A DNA stretch of 64,000 nucleotides from Saprospiraceae bacterium (GTDB lineage Bacteria > Bacteroidota > Bacteroidia > Chitinophagales > Saprospiraceae): NCBI GenBank assembly GCA_016716185.1, contig JADJWV010000003.1, positions 310,001-374,000 of the forward strand, in the 5' to 3' direction. Made by a program: the position numbers and the translations under genes. Position 1 is the first letter of the stretch. The number at the start of each line of letters is the position of its first letter. Positions 52,312 through 60,379 of the stretch are shown piece after piece. Under the pieces are notes generated by a model, which was given only the letters and a program-made list of their open reading frames with translations, ran no database searches and had not been told where the DNA came from.

Positions 52312-52893
52312 TTAAACATCTTTGTTTGATTGACTGTACTTCCATAAATGATAGGCAAAAAAGGATAAGTGAAAGCCCTGCAATCCTTGGTAACAATTTA
52401 CCAATTTGGATAACAGGAAAATCAGTGGTTGAATAGCTGCCAATAGCATTAGGATTGCTGGCCAGCGATTCAATACCTTTGTTCTCAACAGATCAATGCC
52501 GAATAGAAGATATCCAAAAACAAAGCCGGCTCCCCCGAAAATGGCAATTGCTCCAGTGGGACCATTTCTTTCAACAAAATACCAATCTATTGCCGGTGCG
52601 ACTCCTGATAAACGAGCGATATCTAAAAATGCCCAGGGAACAAACAATACTGCGGCCATAATAATTAAGGAGTATCCAAGCAGTCCAAGCATACTAAGTT
52701 TTTGATAATGTACGGCTGCAATCGCAGTAAAAGCAAAAACAGATAGTACATATCCAGTTAAAACTAACTCCGCTCCAATGAGAGAATCGCGATGAATATC
52801 AAGTGTCCACCCGATGATCCATAAAGCACCACTGATTAAGCAAACCAATGAACCTAATCTTACTATCAATCTATTTTTAATAGCTTGTTTCAT
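52312..52893 (-). CDS. Hypothetical six-helix membrane protein
   Basis: 193 residues from the ATG at 52893 (MKQAIKNRLIVRLG). About six hydrophobic helices are visible (LVCLISGALWIIGWTL, LVLTGYVLSVFAFTAIAAV, LLGYSLIIMAAVLFVPWA, AIFGGAGFVFGYLLFGIDL, WPAILMLLAAIQPLIFLLS). Function is unknown. A longer reading from 53073 would overlap the cupin gene and has no membrane or signal feature, so it was not used. Confidence 0.6.
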   Translation of the reverse strand: MKQAIKNRLIVRLGSLVCLISGALWIIGWTLDIHRDSLIGAELVLTGYVLSVFAFTAIAAVHYQKLSMLGLLGYSLIIMAAVLFVPWAFLDIARLSGVAPAIDWYFVERNGPTGAIAIFGGAGFVFGYLLFGIDLLRTKVLNRWPAILMLLAAIQPLIFLLSKLVNCYQGLQGFHLSFFAYHLWKYSQSNKDV

Positions 52894-53059
52894 ACCATAA
52901 ATATGTATCTCGAATAGATAGTGGTTTGCCACCAAATTATGAGAGTTCAAATTTAATATTAAATCGGGTAAATTTATTAAAGGAATCTGTTGTTTTGAAT
53001 GGTTGTGCATCTTCTTATTTGGATTTTCATTAAGTTGTTTGAAGAATTGATACACTCTT

Positions 53060-53602
53060 TTAGAACGAAGCATTGTGGTCTTTAAGCGACTTCACTTTAG
53101 GTTTGACAAATAATCTTGTGATGGCTGCAAAAAATGCGAATATAATTCCAGGTGCACCAGCAAACTTGTATTGTCCGTGAATTTGTTTTAGTATGTAGTC
53201 AAAATCAACTATCATCTGTAAACTCGGTTTATTGGGATTAGGTTGACTGTTTAATGAGTTAAACCCCTGTACCAACACATAGTCAATGTCGAGTGCTGGT
53301 TTGTATGTTGCCCTGAACTTTGTCTCTCTATCAAATGGATTTGAAAAGGTGTGTGCTGTGTTTGCTGTAACATTAAAACTTTCTCCCTCTTCAAGAACAA
53401 CCTTCTTGCCTTTAGCCAAAAGTTCAAGTTTTCCCTCTATAACTTCAAAAATTTCGTCTTGCAATGGATGCATATGTGGCGGCGGTCCCTCTTGTCCTGC
53501 TGGAATGGTGCAAATAATTTCAGTGAAAGCACCTTTGGTGTCCTTACCTGTCTTTACAAAGGTAATTGTTTCACCAGTTGATTTTAGTGTTATTGATTTC
53601 AC
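53060..53602 (-). CDS. Cupin-domain protein with C-terminal hydrophobic segment
   Basis: 180 residues. The cupin barrel (about 25-110) has EGPPPHMHPLQDEIFEVIEGKLELLAKGKK with metal-binding His-x-His and Glu, and TANTAHTFSNPF with the last His. A C-terminal helix near 147-165 (GAPGIIFAFFAAITRLF) may insert in the membrane or be buried. Function is unknown; similar proteins are common as small single genes in this phylum. Confidence 0.8.
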   Translation of the reverse strand: MKSITLKSTGETITFVKTGKDTKGAFTEIICTIPAGQEGPPPHMHPLQDEIFEVIEGKLELLAKGKKVVLEEGESFNVTANTAHTFSNPFDRETKFRATYKPALDIDYVLVQGFNSLNSQPNPNKPSLQMIVDFDYILKQIHGQYKFAGAPGIIFAFFAAITRLFVKPKVKSLKDHNASF

Positions 53603-53719
53603 TTTAATATAGTTTAATTCTTTGTTTGCAATGTTTAGTTTCTAAGCTGGAATTTTGAACTCTATTCCAGTTATAAATTTATTTTTAGCACTTTCGGCAA
53701 GCTTGATGCATAAGGGTTT

Positions 53720-53766
53720 AGGCTAAACGCATTAGACCCGCATAGGGGATATTGCCGTTTTAGCCT
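53720..53766. repeat. Imperfect palindrome between cupin and nucleotidyltransferase genes (site 3)
   Basis: Arms AGGCTAAACG (53720-53729) and CGTTTTAGCCT (53756-53766) pair with one unpaired A on the right arm. The nearby GTTACAACCAGC (53769-53780) recalls the GTTACC-type ends of sites 1 and 2. See the palindrome finding. Confidence 0.5.
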
Positions 53767-53787
53767 TTGTTACAACCAGCCTTCGCT

Positions 53788-54090
53788 TTATATTTTAACA
53801 AATTTCTTCGTTTTATTTACAAATCTATTTTGGACATGAATAAAGTACGAACCACAAGGATAGTTTGAGATATTCAGTCTTCTGAACAGATTTTCAAGTT
53901 GTAATTTAAGACTGAAATAATAGTCAGAATAATTAATAGGATCACTTTCATCAATATCAACAACTAAATCAATGTCGCTGTCTATGTTAAATTTGTCAGT
54001 TGTAACTGAACCAAATGCAAAGAGAGTCTTCACTTTGTTGGAAACGCAAAGTTTTTTTATATGATCTATATGTGTATTGATTTCATTCAT
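53788..54090 (-). CDS. Minimal nucleotidyltransferase-like protein (MNT type)
   Basis: 100 residues. The pattern LFAFGSVTTDKFNIDSDIDLVVDI has the nucleotidyltransferase GS-x9-11-D-x-D signature with the two catalytic Asp residues in SDIDL. The remaining LENLFRR and the short C-terminus fit MNT-type proteins. In the family the MNT component is often the antitoxin of HEPN-MNT pairs; no HEPN gene is adjacent here, so it is an orphan. Confidence 0.75.
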   Translation of the reverse strand: MNEINTHIDHIKKLCVSNKVKTLFAFGSVTTDKFNIDSDIDLVVDIDESDPINYSDYYFSLKLQLENLFRRLNISNYPCGSYFIHVQNRFVNKTKKFVKI

Positions 54091-54138
54091 TATTAATGCT
54101 AAGTTACTTATTTATTACGATATTTTACTGGCATTGGC

Positions 54139-54230
54139 GTTAACGGACGGGTGCACACGCTGTGCCGGTTTTGTAACCTTTAATTTTTACCGGAGACGTC
54201 AGCAGACATACCGCTGTGCACCATGTTACC
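54139..54230. repeat. Imperfect palindrome, site 1 (attC-like?)
   Basis: 92 bp whose left end GTTAACGG-AC-GGG and right end CACCATGTTACC pair imperfectly: GGTGCACACGC with GCTGTGCACC. The inner part (CCGG...ACCGG) is also self-complementary. Ends are conserved with site 2 at 54928. Confidence 0.65.
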
Positions 54231-54256
54231 AGCAGGCTTGAATATTATCATTTTCT

Positions 54257-54892
54257 TTAATTTTTTGCGAAATTATACTTGATATTGAAATTAAAACTCC
54301 ACAAAGTAATAATGGGTGGATCGTCAGAACCTTCTAATCCAAATTTTGTAAAGAAAACGAATTGAGGTTCAGTAGCTAAGGATAATGATAGTTTATCAGC
54401 AATAATCTTTCTTTCGTATTCAAAGGTTGAGCCCAATCCGAATTTGTTATTTTTCCAATACATATCAGTGTATGATCTAGTTTGAGTATTATTTACTTCA
54501 TTTTCAACAATCGATTCTTTTATTTTAAAGAAGTTAATTATTAGTTTAGGTCCAATGTAGATTTCTGATTTAGTTCCACGATAGAGATTAAATTTATAAC
54601 AAGATGAAATTGAAATAATTTGATTTGATGGCTTCACTTTTCTGTAATAATCCTTTCCATCTCCACTTGAAAAGAATATATAGCTAAATGAAGTAGTGAT
54701 AAAACTATTAGTAAATAGAAAATCAAGTTTATCATTCGAATTGATATTAATCTCATAACCTACACCATATCCAAATCCGTTTTGAACTTTATTATAACTA
54801 CTTATTGAATATATTGGTAATAATTTAATTTGCTGGGCTGTTGTTTGGTTTAATAAACCGAGTAATGAAGCCAAAATGAATAATTTATTCAT
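54257..54892 (-). CDS. Exported, probably outer-membrane beta-barrel, protein
   Basis: 211 residues from the ATG at 54892 (MNKLFILASLLGLLNQTTAQ signal peptide). The mature part is a run of beta-strand-like segments (YGVGYEININSNDKLDFLFT, SIVENEVNN, WSFNFNIKYNF) ending with a C-terminal Phe-Ala-Lys-Asn after KYNF; a small barrel such as an OmpW/DUF-type porin is inferred. I recognise no family. It is flanked by a perfect 13-bp inverted repeat, GTTACCAGCAGGC at 54225 and GCCTGCTGGTAAC at 54921. Confidence 0.6.
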   Translation of the reverse strand: MNKLFILASLLGLLNQTTAQQIKLLPIYSISSYNKVQNGFGYGVGYEININSNDKLDFLFTNSFITTSFSYIFFSSGDGKDYYRKVKPSNQIISISSCYKFNLYRGTKSEIYIGPKLIINFFKIKESIVENEVNNTQTRSYTDMYWKNNKFGLGSTFEYERKIIADKLSLSLATEPQFVFFTKFGLEGSDDPPIITLWSFNFNIKYNFAKN

Positions 54893-54927
54893 ACTAATTG
54901 TTATTTTAATTTTAGTTATTGCCTGCT

Positions 54928-55017
54928 GGTAACGGTTGGGCATACACGCATTGCTTCTTGCATATTTATTTTTTTTACCTAACTTTATCTAGGCATTGCG
55001 TGTATACCATGTTGAAC
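54928..55017. repeat. Imperfect palindrome, site 2 (attC-like?)
   Basis: 90 bp. Left end GGTAACGG-TT-GGG then CATACACGCATTGC; right end GGCATTGCGTGTATACC then ATGTTGAAC. The arm ATACACGCA-TGC pairs with GCA-TGCGTGTAT. End sequences match site 1 (TAACGGNNGGG and ACCATGTT). Its right end overlaps the left terminal inverted repeat of the IS91 element. Confidence 0.65.
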
Positions 55018-55135
55018 TAAACCTGCGGTAGTTTTTGGTAAAATATTTGCTTATGATTAATCATTTCTCACAATTAAACTAATTAAACATGGCAACTAAA
55101 AAAAACTTCCGCAAGATTTAGGTCAACATACCTTA

Positions 55136-56032
55136 TTGGTACAGGCCTGCAACAAAGTTAAGGGTTTTAAAGAACAGATAATAAGGTTCCAGAAAAAATT
55201 GTCAATCCTTGGGAGAAGTCCGAATACTTTTAAAAACTATTCCCGACATATAGCTCAAATGGCACTTCACTTCGGGTGCCTTCCTACAGAATTAGAGGAA
55301 GATCAAATCACAGATTATCTTCACTTGCTTCAGCAAAAGCACGATACACCTTCCGATTCCTATTTTAAACATACTGTATATGGACTTCGATTTCTTTGTA
55401 AATGTGAAGGAATAAAAGTAAAAGAACTTGGCCTTCCTCCTATCAAAAAATCCAAATCCTTGCCAACTGTTTTGAGCGAAACAGAAATTAAGAAATTGCT
55501 GATTTCACCCGTATTATTAAAGCACAGAATTTTAATTGGACTTTTGTATGGTTGTGGTTTGCGTTGTATGGAACTCAGATCGATCCGACTGGCTGATCTT
55601 GATTTTGATCGCAAGATGCTTCATTTCAGAGTTAGCAAAGGCAATAAGGAAAGATATGTACCGCTCAGCGATCTACTCATCAGAGGGATTCGAAAGTATA
55701 TTGCCGCAGAACAGCCGCAGGATTACTTATTTCATGGTCAACCCAATGGTCGTGCCGGAGGTGATTTTGACAGCCGCTATTCCCAACGAGGAATTCAGTG
55801 GGCAGTAAAACAAGCTGCACGTATAGCCGGAATTCAAAAAAACGTAAACGTACATACCCTCAGACATACGTATGCCACGCATTTGTTGGAATATGGACTT
55901 GATATCATGACCATCAAAGATTTGCTCGGTCATGAAAGCATTGAGACCACAATGATATATCTGCATGTAGCTCAAAGCGGAAAAGTCAAAGCATTCAGTC
56001 CTTTAGACAGATTGTATGCGGACCGCATTTGA
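55136..56032 (+). CDS. Tyrosine recombinase of the IS91-like element
   Basis: 298-residue reading opening at a TTG. SAM-like N-terminal domain (about 1-95) followed by the catalytic domain: Arg in CGLRCMELRSI, HTLRHTYATHLLE (His-x-x-Arg), LGHESIETTMIYLHV with His and the nucleophile Tyr. The frame immediately upstream reads KKLPQDLGQHTLLVQACNKV to the A8 run at 55098-55105, and ATG 55089 (MATKK) would be in frame if that run were nine. The natural protein therefore probably starts at 55089, and a base has been lost. It overlaps the transposase start by 17 bp. Confidence 0.85.
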   Translation: MVQACNKVKGFKEQIIRFQKKLSILGRSPNTFKNYSRHIAQMALHFGCLPTELEEDQITDYLHLLQQKHDTPSDSYFKHTVYGLRFLCKCEGIKVKELGLPPIKKSKSLPTVLSETEIKKLLISPVLLKHRILIGLLYGCGLRCMELRSIRLADLDFDRKMLHFRVSKGNKERYVPLSDLLIRGIRKYIAAEQPQDYLFHGQPNGRAGGDFDSRYSQRGIQWAVKQAARIAGIQKNVNVHTLRHTYATHLLEYGLDIMTIKDLLGHESIETTMIYLHVAQSGKVKAFSPLDRLYADRI

Positions 56033-57131
56033 ACTTTCACAGGTCATTGACAGGGTATTGTACAAAATCCACTCCCTTGGTTTGAATGGCTGGAAAATCA
56101 AAACTCTGGATGCCATCCGTAGATGTAGGACGGCGGTATTGGGAGGTCATATAGATGTCTGTTCCGACTGTGGATATACCAAACTAAGCTACAATTCTTG
56201 CAGAAACAGACATTGTCCCAAATGCCTCGGAGATAAATCAAACAAGTGGATACACAATCAAACCAGGAATTTACTTCCGGTACCTTATTATCATGTGGTT
56301 TTTACATTGCCTCAGGAATTAAATTCGCTTTGCCTTGGGGCACCCTGTGAGATCTATAATATTTTGTTTGATTCCGCATGGAAGACCATTCAGGTATTTT
56401 CATCGGATCCCAAATACCTCGGTGCAAAGTCAGGCATGATTGCCGTATTACATACATGGGGACAAAATCTCAGTCTGCATCCCCATTTACACTGTATCAT
56501 ACCTGCCGGTGGAGTAGATCATAATGAAAATTGGAAATTCACCCGATCAAAAGGCAGGTATTTATTTCCAGTAAAAGCCCTGAGTCAGGTCTTCAGAGCA
56601 AAGTTTATGGCACTCCTTATTCAGTCTGGTTTAAGTAATTGTCCCACCATACAAAAATCGCTTTGGAGCAAACCCTGGATAGTTTATGCAAAGCGACCTT
56701 TTGCTTCAGTGCATGCCGTTATTGAATATCTGGCAAGATACACACACAAAATAGCCATCTCAAATCATCGGATCTGCCACATCGATGATTCCAATGTCAC
56801 ATTTAGATATAAAGACTATCGACAAAAGGGTATCGTTAAAAAATTGACGCTTACCCACGAAGAATTTATCCGGCGGTTCTCCATGCATATCATGGATAAA
56901 AGATTTGTCAGAATCCGCCATTATGGAATTCTGAGCAGCTCCTGGAAAAGAGGAAAACTTCAGTCCTTACAATCTAAATTACATGTCCGATTATCATCTC
57001 TCAGTTCAAACTCGAAATATAGAATCTGTCCTTGTTGCAAATCCGGAACTATGATAACACTGCTTACTTTTGATTCAAGAGGGCCACCTCAAGCAATTCT
57101 CTTACAGTATCCATCACTCTGCTCGGCTTAA
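56016..57131 (+). CDS. IS91-family HUH transposase
   Basis: 371 residues. N-terminal zinc-binding module (HIDVCSDCGYTKLSYNSCRNRHCPKCLG), HUH endonuclease motif with HPHLHCIIPAGG (the two metal His), a Tyr-containing EYLARYTHKIAISNHR stretch, and a C-terminal zinc ribbon (CPCCKSGTM). Transposes by rolling-circle-type single-strand cutting (family knowledge). Full length. Confidence 0.88.
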   Translation: MRTAFELSQVIDRVLYKIHSLGLNGWKIKTLDAIRRCRTAVLGGHIDVCSDCGYTKLSYNSCRNRHCPKCLGDKSNKWIHNQTRNLLPVPYYHVVFTLPQELNSLCLGAPCEIYNILFDSAWKTIQVFSSDPKYLGAKSGMIAVLHTWGQNLSLHPHLHCIIPAGGVDHNENWKFTRSKGRYLFPVKALSQVFRAKFMALLIQSGLSNCPTIQKSLWSKPWIVYAKRPFASVHAVIEYLARYTHKIAISNHRICHIDDSNVTFRYKDYRQKGIVKKLTLTHEEFIRRFSMHIMDKRFVRIRHYGILSSSWKRGKLQSLQSKLHVRLSSLSSNSKYRICPCCKSGTMITLLTFDSRGPPQAILLQYPSLCSA

Positions 57132-57617
57132 TTGAAACTGTAATTAGGCATATCACTCTATTTATGAACTAGAATAAAATCATCTTATAATTCAAAAATA
57201 GATCATCATGATCATCTTCTAAACTCAAATCTTGCAAAAAAAAAACTCTTTGGGCTATCCTCTTCCCGGCTCGACATCTCCATAGATTTACTTACTTGCT
57301 TAGCTTCCTGGGCGAAACTACCGCAGATTTCGTTCAACAGCGTTTTCATTGTTCGTAATGCATACGCAACGAAAACTTAGTTGTTAGGTGCTGGCGATTC
57401 TGTCCACCGTGCTTGTAAACCATGATCGTTATTGAGTTGTCGTGTCATTGAGTGTCGGATGTGAGTTGCGTATCTTTTATTTTCTTTAAAGCGTAGGGAT
57501 TTTTTTAATTCAATTTTTCTTGGTGCAGGAAACTTGTAAGCTCTTTGACAAAGCTTTGGTTGTGGCGTTGGCTTGTAGGGATTTGGCAATGTGCTTGCAA
57601 GTGTGTGGAGGATTTAT
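57132..57617. other. IS91 right end and cassette-like spacer
   Basis: About 485 bp. The IS91 right terminal repeat lies at 57315-57338 and an attC-like palindrome at 57332-57389. From 57390 to 57617 small self-complementary bits occur (GCTCTTTGACAAAGC, TTGGCAATGTGCTTGC), but no gene. A 70-residue reverse frame here has no protein-like features. Confidence 0.5.
57332..57389. repeat. 58-bp palindrome matching attC end boxes (site 4)
   Basis: Left box GTTCAAC fits RYYYAAC and right box GTTAGGT fits GTTRRRY, the attC R'' and R' consensus. Between them GTTTTCATTG pairs with CAACGAAAAC with one mismatch. The total length is that of a classical 59-base element. The left box overlaps the IS91 right terminal repeat, which weakens the case. 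Confidence 0.45.
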
Positions 57618-58043
57618 TCATTTTTTTGTTGTCTTAATTGATCCTTTTAATTTTTCAATCATTCCACTTTTATCTTTTTGTAAAGCCTTAGCAAAAAGTT
57701 TGGCGTGCGGATGTACATCATGATATTTTTCACTCCACAGTATTACTTCAGCTAACACAGGAATTAAATCTATACCTTTTTCGGTTAATGTATAAAGCAC
57801 CTTTACCTTACTTTCAGGATGCTTCTGTTTTTTGATAATTCCCCCTGATTCCAATTGGAGAAGTCGGTCCGCTAAAATATTAGTTGCAATCTTTTCCCCG
57901 CCATTCAAAAATTCTCCGTAAGTACTCATACCATTAAAAACCATGTCCCTGATGATTAATAAAGACCATTTGTCTCCCAAAATATCCAAAGCTGTACTTA
58001 TCGGACAATCAGAACGATATGCGATTTTTTTCTTTTTCACCAA
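57618..58043 (-). CDS. HxlR family transcriptional regulator (first copy)
   Basis: 141 residues, winged-helix DNA-binding protein with the HxlR pattern CPISTALDILGDKWSLLIIRDM, ATNILADRLLQLESGGII and YTLTEKGIDLIPVLAEVILWS. It starts with TTG at 58043 or GTG at 58040; no ATG is available. Two 17-bp operator-like sites lie between it and the divergent SRPBCC gene (58060-58111). Predicted to act as a dimer sensing an unknown signal; HxlR proteins often respond to aldehydes or redox stress. Confidence 0.9.
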   Translation of the reverse strand: MVKKKKIAYRSDCPISTALDILGDKWSLLIIRDMVFNGMSTYGEFLNGGEKIATNILADRLLQLESGGIIKKQKHPESKVKVLYTLTEKGIDLIPVLAEVILWSEKYHDVHPHAKLFAKALQKDKSGMIEKLKGSIKTTKK

Positions 58044-58059
58044 GCAAATTTACAAAATT

Positions 58060-58111
58060 ACTTGCATATTACAAGTAAAAGGTTTTATATTTGTACTTGC
58101 AAATAACAAGT
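58060..58111 (+). promoter_or_regulatory. Divergent promoter with two HxlR-type operators
   Basis: Operator 1, ACTTG-CATATTA-CAAGT, is at 58060-58076; operator 2, ACTTG-CAAATAA-CAAGT, is at 58095-58111. Between them a rightward promoter has TTG at 58062-58064 and TATATTTG at 58086-58093 (spacer 21 bp). Operator 1 overlaps the -33 and operator 2 follows the -7 box. Confidence 0.8.
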
Positions 58112-58133
58112 ATTAACACTAAAAACAATACAA

Positions 58134-58592
58134 ATGAGCAAACTTCAAGTACAAAACGAGGCGATAATAAATGCTCCCATTGGTAGCATTTGGTCGGCCA
58201 TCACAGATATTTCTGTTTTACATAAAGTCAATCCAGGTATAATAAAAGCCACTGGTAGAATGGATTTGCAAGGAGAAACACGCACTTGTGAAATTGACAA
58301 TAAGGGCAAAAAAGGAACAATGACCGAACGCCTTTTAGAAATGATTCCTGAAAAGAAAACGGTGTGGACAATAGAAAATGATGATATGGGATTCGGTAAA
58401 ATGTTAAAAGATACAAGGTTTGTATTCAATCTTGAAAAATTAGGAGACAATAAAACCAAGGTCACTAATGAAACTTATTTTACCCCTGCAAACTTTATGG
58501 CACGCATACTAAGTGGTCTTGTTATCAAAAAGAATATCCGTAAAGCACAACAACAAATATTAAACAATCTAAAAACGCTTACTGAAAAATGA
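58134..58592 (+). CDS. SRPBCC-family protein
   Basis: 152 residues of the START/SRPBCC ligand-binding fold (polyketide cyclase/dehydrase type): NEAIINAPIGSIWSAITDISVLHKVNPGI at the start, RTCEIDNKGKKGTMTERLLEM, and WTIENDDMGFGKMLKDTRFVF. It has a long C-terminal helix (KKNIRKAQQQILNNLKTL). First gene of the rightward set controlled by the HxlR promoter. Confidence 0.8.
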   Translation: MSKLQVQNEAIINAPIGSIWSAITDISVLHKVNPGIIKATGRMDLQGETRTCEIDNKGKKGTMTERLLEMIPEKKTVWTIENDDMGFGKMLKDTRFVFNLEKLGDNKTKVTNETYFTPANFMARILSGLVIKKNIRKAQQQILNNLKTLTEK

Positions 58593-59107
58593 AAAAAATA
58601 TTCAAATGGACAGGAATTATCCTCCTTCTTATAATCGTTGTTTTTCAAATTTTATCTTATCAAACCATAACACTTCACCATGAAGTTTTAATTAATGCTC
58701 CTAAAGAAAAAGTTTGGTTGGTATTGAATAACATTGAAGAGGTAGAAAATTATAATCCACAAGTTTCTGATGCAACGTGTCTGTCGGATAATCACGAAGG
58801 AGTTAATGCAAGCCGTCAATGTACAATGGATGACGGTACAACCGTCAAAAGAAAAGTACTTGCCATTGATCCCGGAAATTCAATGACTATGGAATTATAT
58901 GAAAGCTCATGGCCGGTTAAGAATATGAAATGGACTACTTCCATTGAAACAAAGGATGGGGCTACACTTGTTAAACAGGATTTGGAATACAATGTTAGAT
59001 ATGGAGCATTTGGAGCACTACTAAATACCTTCGTAATGAAAAATAAAATGAATGCTTCTATTAATGAAGTGTTTTCTGAATTAAAAAAATATGTTGAATC
59101 AAAATAG
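58589..59107 (+). CDS. SRPBCC-family protein with N-terminal membrane helix
   Basis: 172 residues. A membrane helix at the N-terminus (WTGIILLLIIVVFQIL) precedes an SRPBCC domain (HHEVLINAPKEKVWLVLNNIEEVENYNP, KWTTSIETKDGATLVKQDLEYNVRYG). Overlaps the previous gene by ATGA, so cotranslated. The ligand is unknown. Confidence 0.8.
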   Translation: MKKIFKWTGIILLLIIVVFQILSYQTITLHHEVLINAPKEKVWLVLNNIEEVENYNPQVSDATCLSDNHEGVNASRQCTMDDGTTVKRKVLAIDPGNSMTMELYESSWPVKNMKWTTSIETKDGATLVKQDLEYNVRYGAFGALLNTFVMKNKMNASINEVFSELKKYVESK

Positions 59108-59113
59108 TTAATC

Positions 59114-59467
59114 ATGCCTTACAATGAAAAATTAGCTGATAAAATCAGAGAATCTCTGGCGGGAACAAAAAACCTGGTAGAGAAAAAAATGTTTGGCGGA
59201 ATCGCTTTTATGGTCAATGATAAAATGTGTATCGGAGTTGATAAAGATGATATCATGTTACGTTGCGAATTGGAAGAAACGGACGAGCTTTTAAAAAAGA
59301 AAGGTGCACGGGTTTTTGATCTTTCGGGTGGTCGCCCAATGAAAGGCTGGCTGCTTGTTAGTGCCGAGGGAACAAGCTCAAAAAAGGATTTTGAATGGTG
59401 GCTAAATAAAGTTATTGAGGGGAATAAAAAAGCGAAAGCTCCTTCACCTAAAAAAAAGGAAAAATAA
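59114..59467 (+). CDS. TfoX N-terminal domain protein
   Basis: 117 residues, with the TfoX/Sxy N-domain pattern VEKKMFGGIAFMVNDKMCIGVDKDDIMLRC and GGRPMKGWLLVS, then a Lys/Pro-rich tail. Despite the name, proteins with only this domain in Bacteroidota have no shown role in competence. Six bp after the previous stop. Confidence 0.85.
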   Translation: MPYNEKLADKIRESLAGTKNLVEKKMFGGIAFMVNDKMCIGVDKDDIMLRCELEETDELLKKKGARVFDLSGGRPMKGWLLVSAEGTSSKKDFEWWLNKVIEGNKKAKAPSPKKKEK

Positions 59468-59502
59468 TTCACCAAATAATAACAATTTATAAATAAAACA
59501 AC

Positions 59503-59874
59503 ATGAAAAATGCAATCAATTGGTTCGAAATACCGGTAAAAAAATTCGACAGAGCAAAAAAATTCTATGAAACAATTTTAGATGCATCCATTAACGAAAT
59601 GCCACACCCCGAATTAAAGTATGGGATGCTTCCATTCGACATCGAAAATGGTGGTATTGGAGGTGGCTTAGTAGAAGGTAAGGGGTTTGAACCTGCAACC
59701 AATGGCTCGTTAATTTATTTAAATGGAGGTGATGATTTAAGTGTTCCTTTAGCTAAAGTGGAAAAGGCTGGCGGAAAAATAATTCTTCCGAAAACGTCAC
59801 TTGGCCCCAATGGTTTTATGGCTCATATTACGGACACGGAAGGGAATAAAATTGCTCTACACTCGATGCAGTAG
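59503..59874 (+). CDS. VOC family (glyoxalase/bleomycin-resistance fold) protein
   Basis: 123 residues with NWFEIPVKKFDRAKKFYETIL, LPFDIENGGIGGGLVEG and FMAHITDTEGNKIALHS, a single VOC module as in bleomycin resistance-like proteins. His of a metal site is visible in MAHI and LHSMQ. Function is unknown. Confidence 0.85.
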   Translation: MKNAINWFEIPVKKFDRAKKFYETILDASINEMPHPELKYGMLPFDIENGGIGGGLVEGKGFEPATNGSLIYLNGGDDLSVPLAKVEKAGGKIILPKTSLGPNGFMAHITDTEGNKIALHSMQ

Positions 59875-59936
59875 CCAATGAGGTTTTTATAAAAGGGCAG
59901 TTCTGATTCTGCTCTTTTATTTTACCTTGATATTTA

Positions 59937-60347
59937 CTAATCCTTAAGATGCAGCTTTCTTAACTTTTTCCTCCACTCTAAATCTGCTTTTACTTTATCT
60001 TTCTTAAATGGCCCAAGTAGTTCGTTCCTATCTTCAGCCAAACCTTCTCCGTATTTGTCCGACCATAAACCAATCTCAATAATTATAGGCATCATAGCAA
60101 TTCCTTTCTCCGTGAGCGAATAAACTATTTTTTGCTTATGATGATCATCTTCGAGTTTGTTAATGAAGCCCTCTTTTTCAAGTTGAACCAATCTATCCGC
60201 AAGAATATTTGTAGATATCCCTTCATCCGATTGCAGGAATTCTCTGTAATAACGCTTTTCAAAAAACATTAAATCTCTGATAATAAGCAAAGTCCATTTG
60301 TCGCCAAACAATTCCAGACCATAATTTAAGGGGCATTTCGATCTCAT
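59937..60347 (-). CDS. HxlR family transcriptional regulator (second copy)
   Basis: 136 residues: KCPLNYGLELFGDKWTLLIIRDL, ISTNILADRLVQLEKEGFI and YSLTEKGIAMMPIIIEIGLWSDKYG, the same layout as the first copy. Divergent from the DinB gene with two operators in the gap (60380-60435). Confidence 0.92.
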   Translation of the reverse strand: MRSKCPLNYGLELFGDKWTLLIIRDLMFFEKRYYREFLQSDEGISTNILADRLVQLEKEGFINKLEDDHHKQKIVYSLTEKGIAMMPIIIEIGLWSDKYGEGLAEDRNELLGPFKKDKVKADLEWRKKLRKLHLKD

Positions 60348-60379
60348 AATAATTTATTTTTAACTTTTATTTTGCAAGT

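Larger units (their letters stand above)
55011..57338 (+). mobile_element. IS91-like element with a tyrosine recombinase and terminal inverted repeats
   Basis: About 2.3 kb holding a tyrosine recombinase and a HUH transposase gene. Terminal inverted repeats of 24 bp (55011-55034 and 57315-57338) differ at two positions; the shared core is CTGCGGTAGTTT. Classical IS91 elements lack such clear inverted repeats, so this may be a distinct subgroup in Bacteroidota. Left flank GTTGAAC and right flank GTTCAAC lie at the junctions and could belong to the ends or to the target. Confidence 0.8.

Noticed and set aside
57377..57589. Minus-strand frame of 70 codons after the IS91 element
   Set aside because: Low-complexity basic translation over self-complementary spacer DNA; no start context or family.
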